Assembly (NCBI GenBank): GCA_036245525.1
Contig: BTPG01000003.1
Span: forward strand, 140,065,485-140,129,484
Direction of reading: 5' to 3'
Length of the DNA stretch: 64,000 nucleotides
Source of the DNA: Semisulcospira habei
Lineage: Eukaryota > Mollusca > Gastropoda > Semisulcospiridae
Position numbers and translations under genes: made by a program
Shown here: in pieces, positions 32,839-42,114 of the stretch
Layout of the letters: each line of letters begins with the position of its first letter
Position numbering within the stretch: position 1 is the stretch's first letter
Notes under the pieces: generated by a model
What the model was told of the DNA's origin: nothing
Database searches by the model: none
The model's input: only the letters and a program-made list of their open reading frames with translations

Positions 32839-32942
32839 TGTCTGTCTGTCTCAGTCACTTTATTTTCTGTCTGTCTGTCTCACTTTATTTTCTGTCTGTC
32901 TGTCTCACTTTATTTTCTGTCTGTCTGTCTCACTTTATTTTC
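32839..32942. repeat. 25 bp tandem repeat, about 4 copies
   Basis: Unit built from (CTGT)3 plus CTCACTTTATTTT, starting at 32867, 32892 and 32917, with a degenerate copy before. Confidence 0.93.
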
Positions 32943-32982
32943 TGGGCGAATGGGCAAAGACGTCTGAACTATTGACGAACAC

Positions 32983-33196
32983 TTCACTCGTTCAGCCCGA
33001 CGCACGTATTTGCCAAATTTTGTAGGCGTCATCTAACGACTATGCACCTGTTGCAGGAGATGGATCGACCATGATAATTCAAGGGCAGTGCCAGATTAGC
33101 TAGGCGCCGACAGGCGCCAAGCTAATCTGGCACTACCCTTGAATTATCATGGTCGACCCATCTCTTGCTGTAGTGCGTCAGGGCTGAATGGGTTAA
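32983..33196. mobile_element. HP-A hairpin element (full length)
   Basis: TTCACTCGTTCAGCCCGACG on the left, GGGCTGAATGGGTTAA on the right. Apex TAGGCGCCGACAGGCGCCAA, stem nearly perfect. Confidence 0.93.
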
Positions 33197-33199
33197 TAT

Positions 33200-33445
33200 T
33201 TATCGCCAAGGAGGCAGATCTAACATAAACGTACACATTTAGTGCTAGAACTGCAAACGTGAAAGACATATTCTCGCAAGCGTCTTTTCGTTCGTCTTTT
33301 TCCTCTGCTCTCTGGTTAGCGGAGTGGGCAGAGAAGTCTACACAACAGACACACTTCTTCTTTTTTCTTCTTTTTTTTTTTTAAGGTGTGTGACTTTCTG
33401 CAAGTTTTCCTTGCGTCTGTTTGACTACCATTCGTTAAGTTCTTC
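33200..33445. other. non-coding, no gene recognised
   Basis: T-rich part near 33357-33383. No recurring repeat. Confidence 0.4.
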
Positions 33446-33448
33446 CAT

Positions 33449-33510
33449 CTTCAAGAGGCAAAGATTCCCATAAGCCCCTGGGGCTTTTGAGAATACGTGC
33501 CTCTTGCTAG
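33449..33510. mobile_element. HP-B hairpin, diverged
   Basis: TCAAGAGGCAAAGATTCCCATAAG faces TTTTGAGAATACGTGCCTCTTGC. Confidence 0.75.
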
Positions 33511-33514
33511 CGAA

Positions 33515-33995
33515 GGCTGGCACCCATGGATCTCCTTAAGCTGACGTGGTCATCTGGTATGAAGGATTTTCTATCTCTCAGCTTGTCAAGGGATGAGATG
33601 TTTCATCACAGTACACTATCAGCGAGTATTTTCCCTCTGCGGGAAACATAGATTATCATGTGCCTCTGTAGACGGCTGGAGACTTATGAAGATCTGTACT
33701 AGTCAAATTTTAGATGCACCTGTCTCACACAGGGAGGAGTTGCAAATGTGTGAATTCTTTTCCCCCATACTGACTTTTGACAGTCCTCAGGCATATCTCT
33801 GTCATTCTGTAATGAACCACAGATGTTCGTTTGCACCTGCAGGCGGCGATCAATGCGTGTAGGGTTCTTTCCTTCTCGCCTCTTCGTTACATCTATGTTA
33901 CACAGGACATAGTGCAGGTTGATTCTTGACCAAACTCGACGTCCAATTCAAACCGCAAGTAAAGAGACAGATCCTCGTGCGACAGCCTGCAGGAT
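33515..33995. other. non-coding; faint HP-B-like word
   Basis: GGGAAACATAGATTATCATG and GACTTATGAAGATCTG near 33638-33700 look like a worn HP-B. No gene recognised. Confidence 0.4.
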
Positions 33996-34000
33996 CTAAT

Positions 34001-34113
34001 GACTCAGTAAGCACAAATTTATCGGGCCGGCATCGGCCGCGGTGGGGCCGGGCACTGCTGTGCGCAGACCCACTGCCGGGCGACGTCGGCCCAATGACCT
34101 TGCGCTCACTGGG
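34001..34113. mobile_element. HP-D hairpin element (full)
   Basis: CTCAGTAAGCACAAATTTAT on the left and TGACCTTGCGCTCACTGGGG on the right. Arms GGCCGGCATCGGCC and GGGCGACGTCGGCCC. Confidence 0.85.
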
Positions 34114-34213
34114 GAGATTTTGGGCACCTTAGTCATCGTTGTCAGTTTTACATCTGTACTTCGGTGAAGGCGTCGAGGGTGATTTTTGACAGGAAACGGA
34201 AGAATGCGTATCA

Positions 34214-34330
34214 CTATCCAGTAAGCAAAGGAGCATCGGGCCGAAGTCGGCCGCAGATGGCCCGCGCGCAGGCGTGCGCGGGCCAACTGCGGCCGACTTC
34301 GGCCTCAAGGCTCTTTGCTTACTGGATACC
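34214..34330. mobile_element. HP-D hairpin element (full)
   Basis: TATCCAGTAAGCAAAGGAGC pairs with TTTGCTTACTGGATA. Arms GGGCCGAAGTCGGCCGC and GCGGCCGACTTCGGCC carry the same T/A change on both sides relative to other copies. Only about 100 bp from the preceding HP-D. Confidence 0.92.
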
Positions 34331-34550
34331 TTCCAGCAAAACGTCAGGACGGCTGTCCCGAAGAAAATTGCAAAACCACTTTAGCCGAACGACTCTTTAC
34401 GCTATGTATAGCGCTTTTATGATCAAAGCCAACTGCTGGAATTGAACATGCCGTGATTGTTGAAAGGTGGTGCCTGATGATCGAATCATTCTTTATGATG
34501 GTACTGTCACACCGGGGACTAATTCAGACGTGAAAGCTCATTAGGCGTTG

Positions 34551-34700
34551 TTTGGAAATCAGGAGTAGGTCAAAACTGGACATGTACAGTGGATTCAAAA
34601 CACGGACAAACATACAATATGGCTTTTTTGTCCGGGCATTTCCTCCAGTGTTTCGTGGAAACAGGTGCATGTTTGACCTACTTCTGATTTCTGGAAATCG
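34551..34700. repeat. unassigned inverted repeat
   Basis: GGAAATCAGGAGTAGGTCAAA faces TTTGACCTACTTCTGATTTC about 110 bp away. CAGTGGATTCAAAACACGGA loosely complements the right side (TTTCGTGGAAACA). Not matched elsewhere in the window. Confidence 0.6.
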
Positions 34701-34851
34701 TTCATTGCGGTGGATAATTTGTAATCGGTTTTTGTTTAAAACTCTGGAGTCTTTCTTATAACCGGCGCCCATTATAAGAGGTGATCTAGCCGTGAAAACG
34801 GAAGGCTGGTGCCTGATTGTAGTTTGGGGGCCTGGTGAATATGAGAGGTTG

Positions 34852-34966
34852 CAGGAAATGGAGCGACAACAATGTTTCAAAGGTATCGCTTGATCAGCTT
34901 TTTCGCCTGTAGGCAACATCTTTGAACCATTGCTGTTTATGTACATTTCCTGCAACCAGAAGAATA
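34852..34966. mobile_element. HP-A-like hairpin, strongly diverged
   Basis: GTTGCAGGAAATGGAGCGAC at the left and CATTTCCTGCAAC at the right, with CGCCTGTAGGC at the apex and CAAAG...CTTTG in the stem. Confidence 0.6.
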
Positions 34967-34975
34967 TAATGTTTA

Positions 34976-35182
34976 TTAACGCATTACATCCTGAGGCTGA
35001 TTTTTTTTAAATTTACTTATTTTCCTATGAAGGCTACTTTACAGATTAGGAGATAGATCAACCGTTTTAGTCCAAGGGTGATGCCAGAATAGCTTGGCGC
35101 CTCAGGCGCCAAGCTATTCTAGCACCACCCTTGAACTATCATCGTCAAATTTATTTCAAGCAATAGGATGAAAAGGGTGAAA
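34976..35182. mobile_element. HP-A variant S hairpin element
   Basis: TTAACGCATTACATCCTGAG at the left and GGATGAAAAGGGTGA at the right. Apex GGCGCCTCAGGCGCC. Confidence 0.88.
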
Positions 35183-35204
35183 GCCCTATATACCGCCTCA
35201 ACAC

Positions 35205-35370
35205 CGTGCTAATAGTAGATTGACGCGCTAAAGGGTGGCGCGTGCGTTTGTTGTGCGCCCAAACTACCCTAAAAGTTCATTAGCTATGTCGACAGGGCAT
35301 GACAAACACAAATAGTGCATAAATTTGTCTTCAAATTTACGCGTAATGGTAATTTAAGCTTCTAAAACGT
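35205..35370 (+). mobile_element. family P fragment
   Basis: TATGTCGACAGGGCATGACA and ATTTACGCGTAATGGTAATTT match the 16.1-16.24 kb end of the family P repeat. Confidence 0.6.
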
Positions 35371-35402
35371 TAGCTAGCAGGCTTTTGAAATACAGCATTC
35401 GT

Positions 35403-35525
35403 TCATTCATTCATGCGTTCCTTCGTCCGTCCGTCCCTCCGTCCGTCCCTCCATCCATCCATCCACCCATCCATCCACCCACCCACCCACCCATCCATCT
35501 ACCCACACACTCACCCGTCTATCCG
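35403..35525. repeat. degenerate CCAT/CCGT/CCAC tetranucleotide array
   Basis: Tetranucleotide-phased sequence giving Pro-Ser-Ile frames on the plus strand. Confidence 0.93.
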
Positions 35526-35807
35526 TCTATCTATTTCTTTTCTTCTTCTTTCGTTTTTTCGTTTATTCAAAGAGGCAATTATTCTGTCAGTCGACTTCAA
35601 GAGGAAAACGGCATTTGAAGAAATTGCCTTTTTTCGTGGCATTCTGTAGACTGTTCTTTTAGTTCATGTTTCAAATGCCATCGACAGATAAAGGTTTTAA
35701 CAAAAGAAGAAAAATCACCAAAACATGTAATTATAGTCTTTTACTCTTTTTCGTCTTCCTTTATTTTACCCCTTGTATCTCCCCACTGTGATGAATGGCT
35801 TTATAGA

Positions 35808-35917
35808 GCCAGTAAGCAGACGTCCTCGGGCCCACGACGGCCACAGTGGGCCCGCGCACGGATGTGCGCGGGCCCACTGCGGCCGTCGTGGGCCCGAAGA
35901 CGTTCGGCTACTGGGGT
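35808..35917. mobile_element. HP-D hairpin element (full, CCCACGACGG variant)
   Basis: GCCAGTAAGCAGACGTCCTC on the left and GACGTTCGGCTACTGG on the right. Arms GGGCCCACGACGGCC and GGCCGTCGTGGGCCC; the same variant occurs at 49.5 kb. Confidence 0.93.
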
Positions 35918-36017
35918 TTCTGAAACTTACTCTACGCGAATAAACGCTCCTGACCCTATTGCGGACGGAGTAAGCTTGTTCGGTCCCCAGTATATCTAGC
36001 TTGCACCGTGAGTTAAA

Positions 36018-36090
36018 CAACACTCCAAACATCTTCAAGAGGCATCTGTGCCTTTTAGAGATTTTTGGAGTGTTTGTCTGTGCTTTGGGC
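36018..36090. mobile_element. HP-B long-arm variant, shortened
   Basis: CAACACTCCAAACATCTTCAAGAGGCAT faces GTGCCTTTTAGAGATTTTTGGAGTGTTTG, with nearly all of the inner stem deleted. Outer arms resemble the 9.6 kb copy. Confidence 0.75.
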
Positions 36091-36094
36091 GGTC

Positions 36095-36515
36095 TGGGGC
36101 GGTCCGTGGCACATCGGTAAAAGCGCCTGCCACCAATGCTAGAGGTGCGAGGTTTGATACCCGGTTCCGGCGTCGGACCGTTTTCTCCTCTAGTAAGTGT
36201 CACCTTTAATTCGGGCGGACCGTCGGGGGTTCTTTCTCCGGGTACTCTGGCTCTTCCTCCCCCACGACTTTGGTATCAGTTTCAGCCCACTTAATCAAAC
36301 TTCAAATATAAACGATTTGAATTTCTAAAATTTCAGTGGCTCGCTTGAGCTTGCCCTCAGCACCACGTAAATGTTCTGTGTTTGTGTACAGTGTGTGAGT
36401 GAATGCGCGTGATTCACGTGAGCATGCTTGTTGGGTTCAGTTCGCGGCGGCGCTTTGAGCCGATTTTCAATTGGAATAAAGCGCCTATTTAATGCGCTGA
36501 TTTGATTTTTTTTTT
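36095..36515 (+). mobile_element. SINE-2, tRNA-derived, copy 2
   Basis: GTAAAAGCGCCTGCCACCAATGC and GCGAGGTTTGATACCCGG form the tRNA-like head; the B box has a T where copy 1 has C. The body matches copy 1 at 31890 through TTTGGTATCAGTTTCAGCCC and CTCGCTTGAGCTTGCCCTCA to AATGCGCTGATTTG. Confidence 0.88.
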
Positions 36516-36610
36516 GGTGATTTTTATTTGATTTTTCGTAGAAGATGGTTATCCGCCATGACTTCACTGTCGTTCGTTGCTTGAAGTCGTTCCTCGCAAA
36601 CGAAACTTCG

Positions 36611-36810
36611 TTAACTCATTCATCCAAAAGGCCGTATATCCCAAATTTGAGAGGCGCCATCTAATGGCTATGCACCAGTTGCAGGAGATGGATCGAGGGC
36701 AGTTCCAGATTAGCTTGGCGCCGACAGGCGCCAAGCTAATCTGACACTACCCTTGAATTATCAAGGTCGACCCATCTCCTGCTGTAGTGCGTTAGGCCTG
36801 AATGAGTAAA
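36611..36810. mobile_element. HP-A hairpin element, left arm shortened
   Basis: TTAACTCATTCATCCAAAAG and GGCCTGAATGAGTAAA bound it. The left arm lacks the CCATGATAATTCAAG segment (GGATCGAGGGCAGTTCC), while the right arm keeps it. Confidence 0.9.
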
Positions 36811-36814
36811 TGAC

Positions 36815-37340
36815 GAAAAGAGCATGACGACGAAAAGAACATGACGCATTCTTTCGTGACATTACTTTTATTTTGCAAATGCCATCAACTGAGATGAAAG
36901 CATTAAAAACCCAAACAAACAAAAGATCGCCCTTACACGTTTTTAAGTCCCTTCTATTTATAGAAGGGACTTTTTAGGACGGGTCGCGGTGGGGCGAATT
37001 TAATAGCATGTCTATGATGTCAAAGGCGGGCAGACCTAAACCTCTCACAATTGAAGTAACAAGATAAAAATTACGTCATGTCTAGTTATGCTAACCTCGC
37101 TGCTGAACGTACATTTTGCGCGAAGTGCCGTATGTGCGTATGTATGTAAACAAGAAAATCTCCGATATGTATGTACACACAAGCTGAAACTTGCCGAAAT
37201 TCTTTCTTAAAGGGGTGGCTAAGAGAGCCTCCGAGGATATTGTAATTGAATGTCTCTATTAAGACATAAACAACCGTTTATAGGAAATCAGTTGACCCAG
37301 ATTAGAGTCCGTAATTTTTGTTATATTTACTTGACATTTT
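36815..37340. other. non-coding; short TATAGAAGGGAC palindrome
   Basis: AGTCCCTTCTATTTATAGAAGGGACT (36949-36974) is a simple inverted repeat. No gene recognised. Confidence 0.4.
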
Positions 37341-37583
37341 GGATATAGCTCGTTTGGATAAAGACATTGGATGAGTTCGTTAGCCAGCTTTCTATCCTTT
37401 CAATTTATTTAGTGACAAAAAAAAATTTTCAAAAAAAGAATTAAAACAGTAAAAAAAAAAAAAAAAAACTTGACTTCTTGAGAAAGTCAGACAGTGGCAG
37501 TGACGTAAAAGAGGCAACTCCGTTACCACGCAGACATTGACATAATACTCTAAATATGACGAAATTCTCTCTAGCGCGCGCCG

Positions 37584-37587
<4 letters not shown>

Positions 37588-37664
<77 letters not shown>
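37588..37664. repeat. (CT)n microsatellite
   Basis: Pure CT array within unit 1. Confidence 0.97.
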
Positions 37665-37667
<3 letters not shown>

Positions 37668-37676
37668 GACATGCAC

Positions 37677-37742
37677 GCATCTCCAAGAGGCATAGATCCT
37701 CATGCGCCCGGAGAGCGAATGAGGATCTATGTTTCTTGGAGA
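37677..37742. mobile_element. HP-B hairpin in tandem unit 1
   Basis: ATCTCCAAGAGGCATAGATCC faces GGATCTATGTTTCTTGGAGAT, apex CGCCCGGAGAGCG. Confidence 0.85.
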
Positions 37743-37756
37743 TGTTTAGAGCGCGC

Positions 37757-37769
<13 letters not shown>

Positions 37770-37816
<47 letters not shown>

Positions 37817-37837
37817 ACACACACACACACACACACA
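37770..37837. repeat. (CA)n microsatellite
   Basis: CA array with one TC interruption. Confidence 0.96.
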
Positions 37838-37873
37838 TCGTCGCGCTTTCAGAAGAGCATTGAGGTGACCCTC

Positions 37874-38079
37874 TATAGCTAGTTTGAAGAAAGACATTGG
37901 ATGAGTTCGTTAGCCAGCTTTGTACCCTTTCAACTTCTTCAACAAAAATTAATTCTTTTCAAAAAAAAAAAATTAAAAAGGTAAAAAAAATTGACTTCTG
38001 GAGAAAGTCCGACAGTGCCGGTGACGTAAAAGAAACAACTCCGTCACCACGCAGACATACTCTAAATAAAATATGACGT

Positions 38080-38167
<88 letters not shown>

Positions 38168-38283
38168 CTTTCTCACATATACGCGCGTCTCCGAGGCATA
38201 GATAGATCCTCATGTGCCCGGAGGGCGCATGTACATCTATGCCTCTTGAGGATGTTTGGAGCGCGCGCATGCACGCAACGCAC
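37874..38283. repeat. tandem segment R, unit 2
   Basis: Begins TATAGCTAGTTTGAAGAAAG, with its own (CT)n (38084-38164) and HP-B hairpin (38191-38262: ATAGATCCTCATGTGCCCGG against GCGCATGTACATCTATGCCT). A third partial start, CTCTAAATATGACGTAATTC, follows at 38289. Confidence 0.85.
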
Positions 38284-38303
38284 ACACACTCTAAATATGA
38301 CGT

Positions 38304-38306
<3 letters not shown>

Positions 38307-38336
<30 letters not shown>

Positions 38337-38408
38337 ATCTGGCACTACCCTTGAATTATCATGGTCGACCCATCTCCTGCTGTAGTGCATCAGGGCTGAA
38401 TGGGTTAA
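38307..38408. mobile_element. HP-A right half abutting (CT)n
   Basis: A CT array (38307-38335) joins directly to AATCTGGCACTACCCTTGAA, the HP-A right arm, which ends normally in GGGCTGAATGGGTTAA at 38408. The left half is absent. Confidence 0.88.
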
Positions 38409-38466
38409 TTCATACCTGTTGTTTTATTCAGTCATATTTTTGCGATCAGAGAGCTTTTCAATTACT

Positions 38467-38665
38467 CCTTCCCTGCGAGCGGGCGCATGTTTTGTTTCTG
38501 AAATCATTGTAACTTCAACATCAAAGCTCGCCACATGGATTCAAAGTGGTTTCAGCAAGAGGCATAGATCCTCATGAGCCCCCGCTTTTGCGGAGGCTCA
38601 TGAGGATCTGTAACTCTAGCAGTTGGATGATGATGCGGGTACTGCCCACATCAGAATTAAAATTT
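38467..38665. mobile_element. HP-B hairpin element
   Basis: Left body TTTTGTTTCTGAAATCATTG, stem GCAAGAGGCATAGATCCTCA opposite TGAGGATCTGTAACTCTAGC, apex CCCCCGCTTTTGCGGAGG. Confidence 0.88.
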
Positions 38666-38718
38666 TTCTTTTAATGGTTCGATCATTCCGCATGTTTGTC
38701 CACAGACGCTGAGTTAAT

Positions 38719-38888
38719 AACAATGTGCGTTATATACTATGCTATTTTGTCTGCATACGTGATGTATTTAAATTGACAATGTGCGTTATATACTATGCTA
38801 TTTTTGTCTGCATACGTGATGTATTTAAATTGACAATGTGCGTTATATACTATGCTATTTTTGTCTGCATACGTGATGTATTTAAATG
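38719..38888. repeat. about 56 bp tandem repeat, 3 copies
   Basis: CAATGTGCGTTATATACTATG, GTCTGCATACGTGATGTATT and AAATTGA repeat three times with a single T-length difference. Confidence 0.95.
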
Positions 38889-38976
38889 GCTTTAGCACGT
38901 GAGAGCTTTCGAAGTTTGCCCGTATTCCATGATTCCCCTGACAGCTAGCGTAATTCGACAAATCTGATAGCCGGCG

Positions 38977-39174
38977 TTAACACGTTCAGTGCCAGTGGAC
39001 GCAGATTGCGTTTCTGAAATCTTTTTAATTCAACGACAAAGAACCCCAGCCGTACTAGGAAGGCGGATACAATGCTGTGTCAACAAAAAGCATAGATCCT
39101 CATGAGCCCCCACAACTGCGGGGGCTCCTGATGATCTATGCTTCTTGTGTTCAACTCGGCAGTGCATGGGTTAA
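38977..39174. mobile_element. HP-B hairpin element (full length, TTAA both ends)
   Basis: TTAACACGTTCAGTGCCAGT and CGGCAGTGCATGGGTTAA bound it. Stem AAGCATAGATCCTCATGAGC and its complement, apex CCCCCACAACTGCGGGGG. Confidence 0.93.
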
Positions 39175-39241
39175 AGTGATCTGCTCCAGGGCGGGCTATG
39201 AGCGCCAACATTCGCCGATAGAGGCGATTCCTGCGAAAAGT

Positions 39242-39432
39242 TTAACTCATTCTACCCAAAGACCGAAATCCCCAGATTTTGAAGTTGCCTTCTGAAGGAT
39301 TCTAGAGACAGCATGATATTTCAAGGGTGGTGCCAGAATAGCTTGGCGCCTATGGGCGCCAAGCTATTCTGGCACCACCCTTGAACTATCATGGTCGATC
39401 CATGTCGTGCTGTAGTGTGTCGGGCTTATTGA
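39242..39432. mobile_element. HP-A variant T hairpin element
   Basis: TTAACTCATTCTACCCAAAG on the left, GTGTGTCGGGCTTATTGAA on the right where the terminus is disturbed. Stem GGTGCCAGAATAGCTTGGCG, apex GGCGCCTATGGGCGCC. Confidence 0.9.
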
Positions 39433-39433
39433 A

Positions 39434-39573
39434 ATAACCCTTTGACTGTCGTATTGCTAATTTTTGTAGAAGTGATTCTACAAAATGATTGTAGATAGCG
39501 GTTTTTGTCGAGGTGATTCCTGCCTGCAGGAATCACCTCGCCAAAAAAGCGCTACCGACAGCCAAAAGGTTAA
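39434..39573. mobile_element. HP-J hairpin element
   Basis: TAACCCTTTGACTGTCG and CGACAGCCAAAAGGTTAA bound a stem with CGAGGTGATTCCTGCCTGCAGGAATCACCTCG (39509-39540) as a perfect centre. An extra AGAAGTGATTCTACAAAATG segment sits in the left arm. It directly follows the variant T element. Confidence 0.85.
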
Positions 39574-39764
39574 CAAGTCTGCTGTGTCAGTCCGCCGTGA
39601 CAACTCAGTCAACGGTTCCGCTCTGCAAACAGCAACCTGGAGTACTTTTACTGGCGCAGGAAAATGTTCATAGGAGACAGGCAAGAGAAAATCAAACAAC
39701 TTTGGACGGAGGCGTAATCACAGAAATTGTGACCAATACATACTGAGCATGGGTCCTTCATGCC

Positions 39765-40175
39765 TAGAGAGTAGTACGCAAACATTAAAGTACCATTACG
39801 CATAAATCTGAAGACACATTTCAGCACCATTGTGTGTGTGTTATGTCTTGTCGACACACCTAATGAGCTTCTATGGCAGCTAGTCGGGCATGCAGCAAAA
39901 GCACATGCGTAATCGCGCTTATTTATTATGCGCTGCGGTTAGCTCGTCAATTTATTTGTAGCTGTTTCTTCTCGCTGATAGCGTTGTATTTCTAGAACGG
40001 AGTGGAATCATTGTCAGTTTACTTGACATAAAGACGACGTGTGATGAACTGGACTGTCCTGTGTCTAAGTGAACCATATTTAGACCTGTGTGTAGCGTTT
40101 CGTAACGGCCATCTGTTACAGAAGTGTTTCTTTCAACAGTTATGGCGGTACTGGGCCTTTAAAATTTCGCATCAG
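39765..40175 (+). mobile_element. family P, internally deleted copy
   Basis: AGACACATTTCAGCACCATT, CTTGTCGACACACC, GCGCTTATTTATTATGCGCTG and GATAGCGTTGTATTTCTAGAACGG match, on the opposite strand, both ends of 14500-16240. About 1.2 kb of the longer copy is missing between them. Confidence 0.75.
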
Positions 40176-40357
40176 AGCAGTGCTGATTTTCGCCGATTTG
40201 CTCATTGTTGCGCTTGTAACAATAGTTCTACTGATCAACTTTGACAGCTGGGCCTGATTGAGGTATGACCCAAGTATGCAATATGCTTTAGGTATGAGGT
40301 TTGAGGTATGCCAACGAAGGAGGTAGATGACCAGCTGATACTCTCACCCCTTTAGCC

Positions 40358-40425
40358 TAACTTTTCTCCTGCTGACAAGGAGCACGCTCCATACATAAGT
40401 TCAATGCATACGCTCTCCTTTGTCA
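40358..40425. repeat. unassigned inverted repeat
   Basis: TGCTGACAAGGAGCACGC faces GCTCTCCTTTGTCAGCA. Confidence 0.6.
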
Positions 40426-40479
40426 GCAAGGGGGGGGGGGGAGGGGAGGGGGAACTGCACCATGCCAACAGGTGCTGTG

Positions 40480-40610
40480 ACTGGACAATGTACGCAGTAC
40501 TCGTCTTGGCACGAAACCAATTGTATGAGTGAGCTTAGTCCTGCGCCAGCCGCTAAGCAAGGTGCTCCGCTGTAGCACTCATGCAGCTGACGCACGGCCG
40601 GGTTCGACCA
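40480..40610. mobile_element. HP-G inverted-repeat element, diverged
   Basis: TGTATGAGTGAGCTTAGTCC with TGCGCCAGCCGCTAAGCAAG and CACTCATGCAGC. Same motifs as at 6.3 and 49.1 kb. Confidence 0.65.
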
Positions 40611-40614
40611 CAGC

Positions 40615-41000
40615 CGGCACGACTAGGCAAGCCCAACCTGGCACCCGGGGTTCCTACATCACTGACTTCTTTTTTATCCCACCCGAGTTTAATCAAACGC
40701 AGTGACACGCCAAGTTGACTGTGAGACCGCGGTCGGCGTCAAGGGAGTCTTCGGATGAATTTTTTTTCCATTTCGCAACAAGGCCGCACATGAACGCGAC
40801 CGCTCGATTAACTCCCTTGGCAACGAAGGGAGGCAATTGTCCTCCAGTCAGCTCGAGTCAGTTCCCCTTTTGCCGTGACGCGCAGGGATTGATAGTCTCA
40901 GAGTGAACGAGACAGGTTCTTCACTTCGTTTGAAGTCATTGTCTGCCCAGTAAGAAAATATCATCGTGCTAGGTCATCCACCGTTATTTGGGACGTGTGC
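40615..41000. other. non-coding, no gene recognised
   Basis: Contains AACGAAGGGAGGCAATTG, a word of the AAGGGAGRYAAY type seen widely in molluscan DNA. No supported frame. Confidence 0.4.
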
Positions 41001-41002
41001 GT

Positions 41003-41064
41003 ATAACGGTTTTCGGGCCTGTTCAGGCTGACATAAGCCCGAAGAGTCATTGCTTACTGCGAGG
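41003..41064. mobile_element. HP-D remnant
   Basis: TTTTCGGGCCTGTTCAGGC with GCCCGAAGAGTCATTGCTTACTG. Confidence 0.55.
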
Positions 41065-41133
41065 TTTAGATCCCGATGGCTGCATTACTCCGTTGAAAGA
41101 CAGATCATCACAGATCTATTCCAGACAGGAGTC

Positions 41134-41285
41134 TACAATAGGCGTAGATTTTCATGAGCAAGAGGCATGGATTCTCATGAGCCCCTGCTTCGCATGGGGC
41201 TCATGAGAATCTATGCCTCTTGGAAAATGAAGTTCCTACTTGAAGTGGCTTGGTGCAAGGGCTCGCGAGAATCTATGGCTCTTGC
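41134..41285. mobile_element. HP-B hairpin flanked by arms of another HP-B
   Basis: The perfect inner hairpin 41157-41222 (AAGAGGCATGGATTCTCATG and complement) lies between CAATAGGCGTAGATTTTCATGAG and CTCGCGAGAATCTATGGCTCTTG, which themselves pair. One HP-B stem thus appears to sit within the apex of another. Confidence 0.8.
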
Positions 41286-41289
41286 AAGC

Positions 41290-42035
41290 GGAAGTGCCTG
41301 CGTGAAAGGCTTGGTTTCCCCGTGTCAAGGTTTGCCATTACCCTTGTCTGATACCATTCCGCTCAGTTAGGTTTCATTCAGTCACACCCAGTCTTGCTTA
41401 CATTACCGCAGAGTACTAACCCATGCTCGCTATCAAGGCCACGCATACAACGCTGTAGGTGGATCAGTCGAACTGTATCAGGCACTACTAGCAGGCCGTC
41501 AATATCATTACATCTGCCGCAGCTAGTGCGGACAGTCGATTGACTGATCTGATTGACTGACTGTGTTTGGGTGGGTGGATGGTTGGACAGACGGACGGAC
41601 AGGGGATGGATGGATGGATGAACGGACGGACTGGTTGGCTGTTTGGGGAGGGGGGAGGGGGGGTGGTTGTTGTTGTTTTTATATTGCTTGACGCTTTTGT
41701 TTGGTTCGTTCGTTGGTTGGTTGGTTCGAGGGTTCGTTTAGTTCTTCCTTGAAACGATTTAGTAGGGACTGACGGACTGATCGATTTATTGATCGACTGA
41801 CTGATTGACTGACTTGACTGACAGATTTACTGACTGGCTGACTGACTAGCTGGTTGGTTTTTTGGTTTTTGTTTTTGTTGGTTAATTTACACAACGCTTA
41901 ATCTCAACTTTGCGATTAGCAAACAGCAGTGACAACTTCGTCGACTATTACAGCCAACGGCAATTTAAGTTCGCCGTGTCTTGTGCTTTACTGTTACCAA
42001 AAAACAGAAAACAGATTAAATTAATGTGACTAACA
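41290..42035. other. non-coding with degenerate tetranucleotide DNA
   Basis: 41565-41630 (GGAC/GGAT) and 41765-41850 (GACT) are degenerate tetranucleotide arrays. No gene recognised. Confidence 0.5.
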
Positions 42036-42039
42036 TCGT

Positions 42040-42110
42040 TTGCAAGAGGCACAGATCCTCATGAGCCCCTGCCGGAGGCAGGGGCTCATAAGGATCTATG
42101 CCTCTTGCAG
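42040..42110. mobile_element. HP-B hairpin, near perfect
   Basis: TGCAAGAGGCACAGATCCTC pairs with AAGGATCTATGCCTCTTGCA, apex GCCCCTGCCGGAGGCAGGGGC. Confidence 0.92.
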
Positions 42111-42114
42111 ACGG

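Larger units (their letters stand above)
37344..37762. repeat. tandem segment R, unit 1
   Basis: Begins TATAGCTCGTTTGGATAAAG and contains a (CT)n array (37588-37664), an HP-B hairpin (37677-37742) and GCGCGCGCATGCGCG. It matches 37874-38283 in direct orientation, 530 bp away. Confidence 0.85.
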
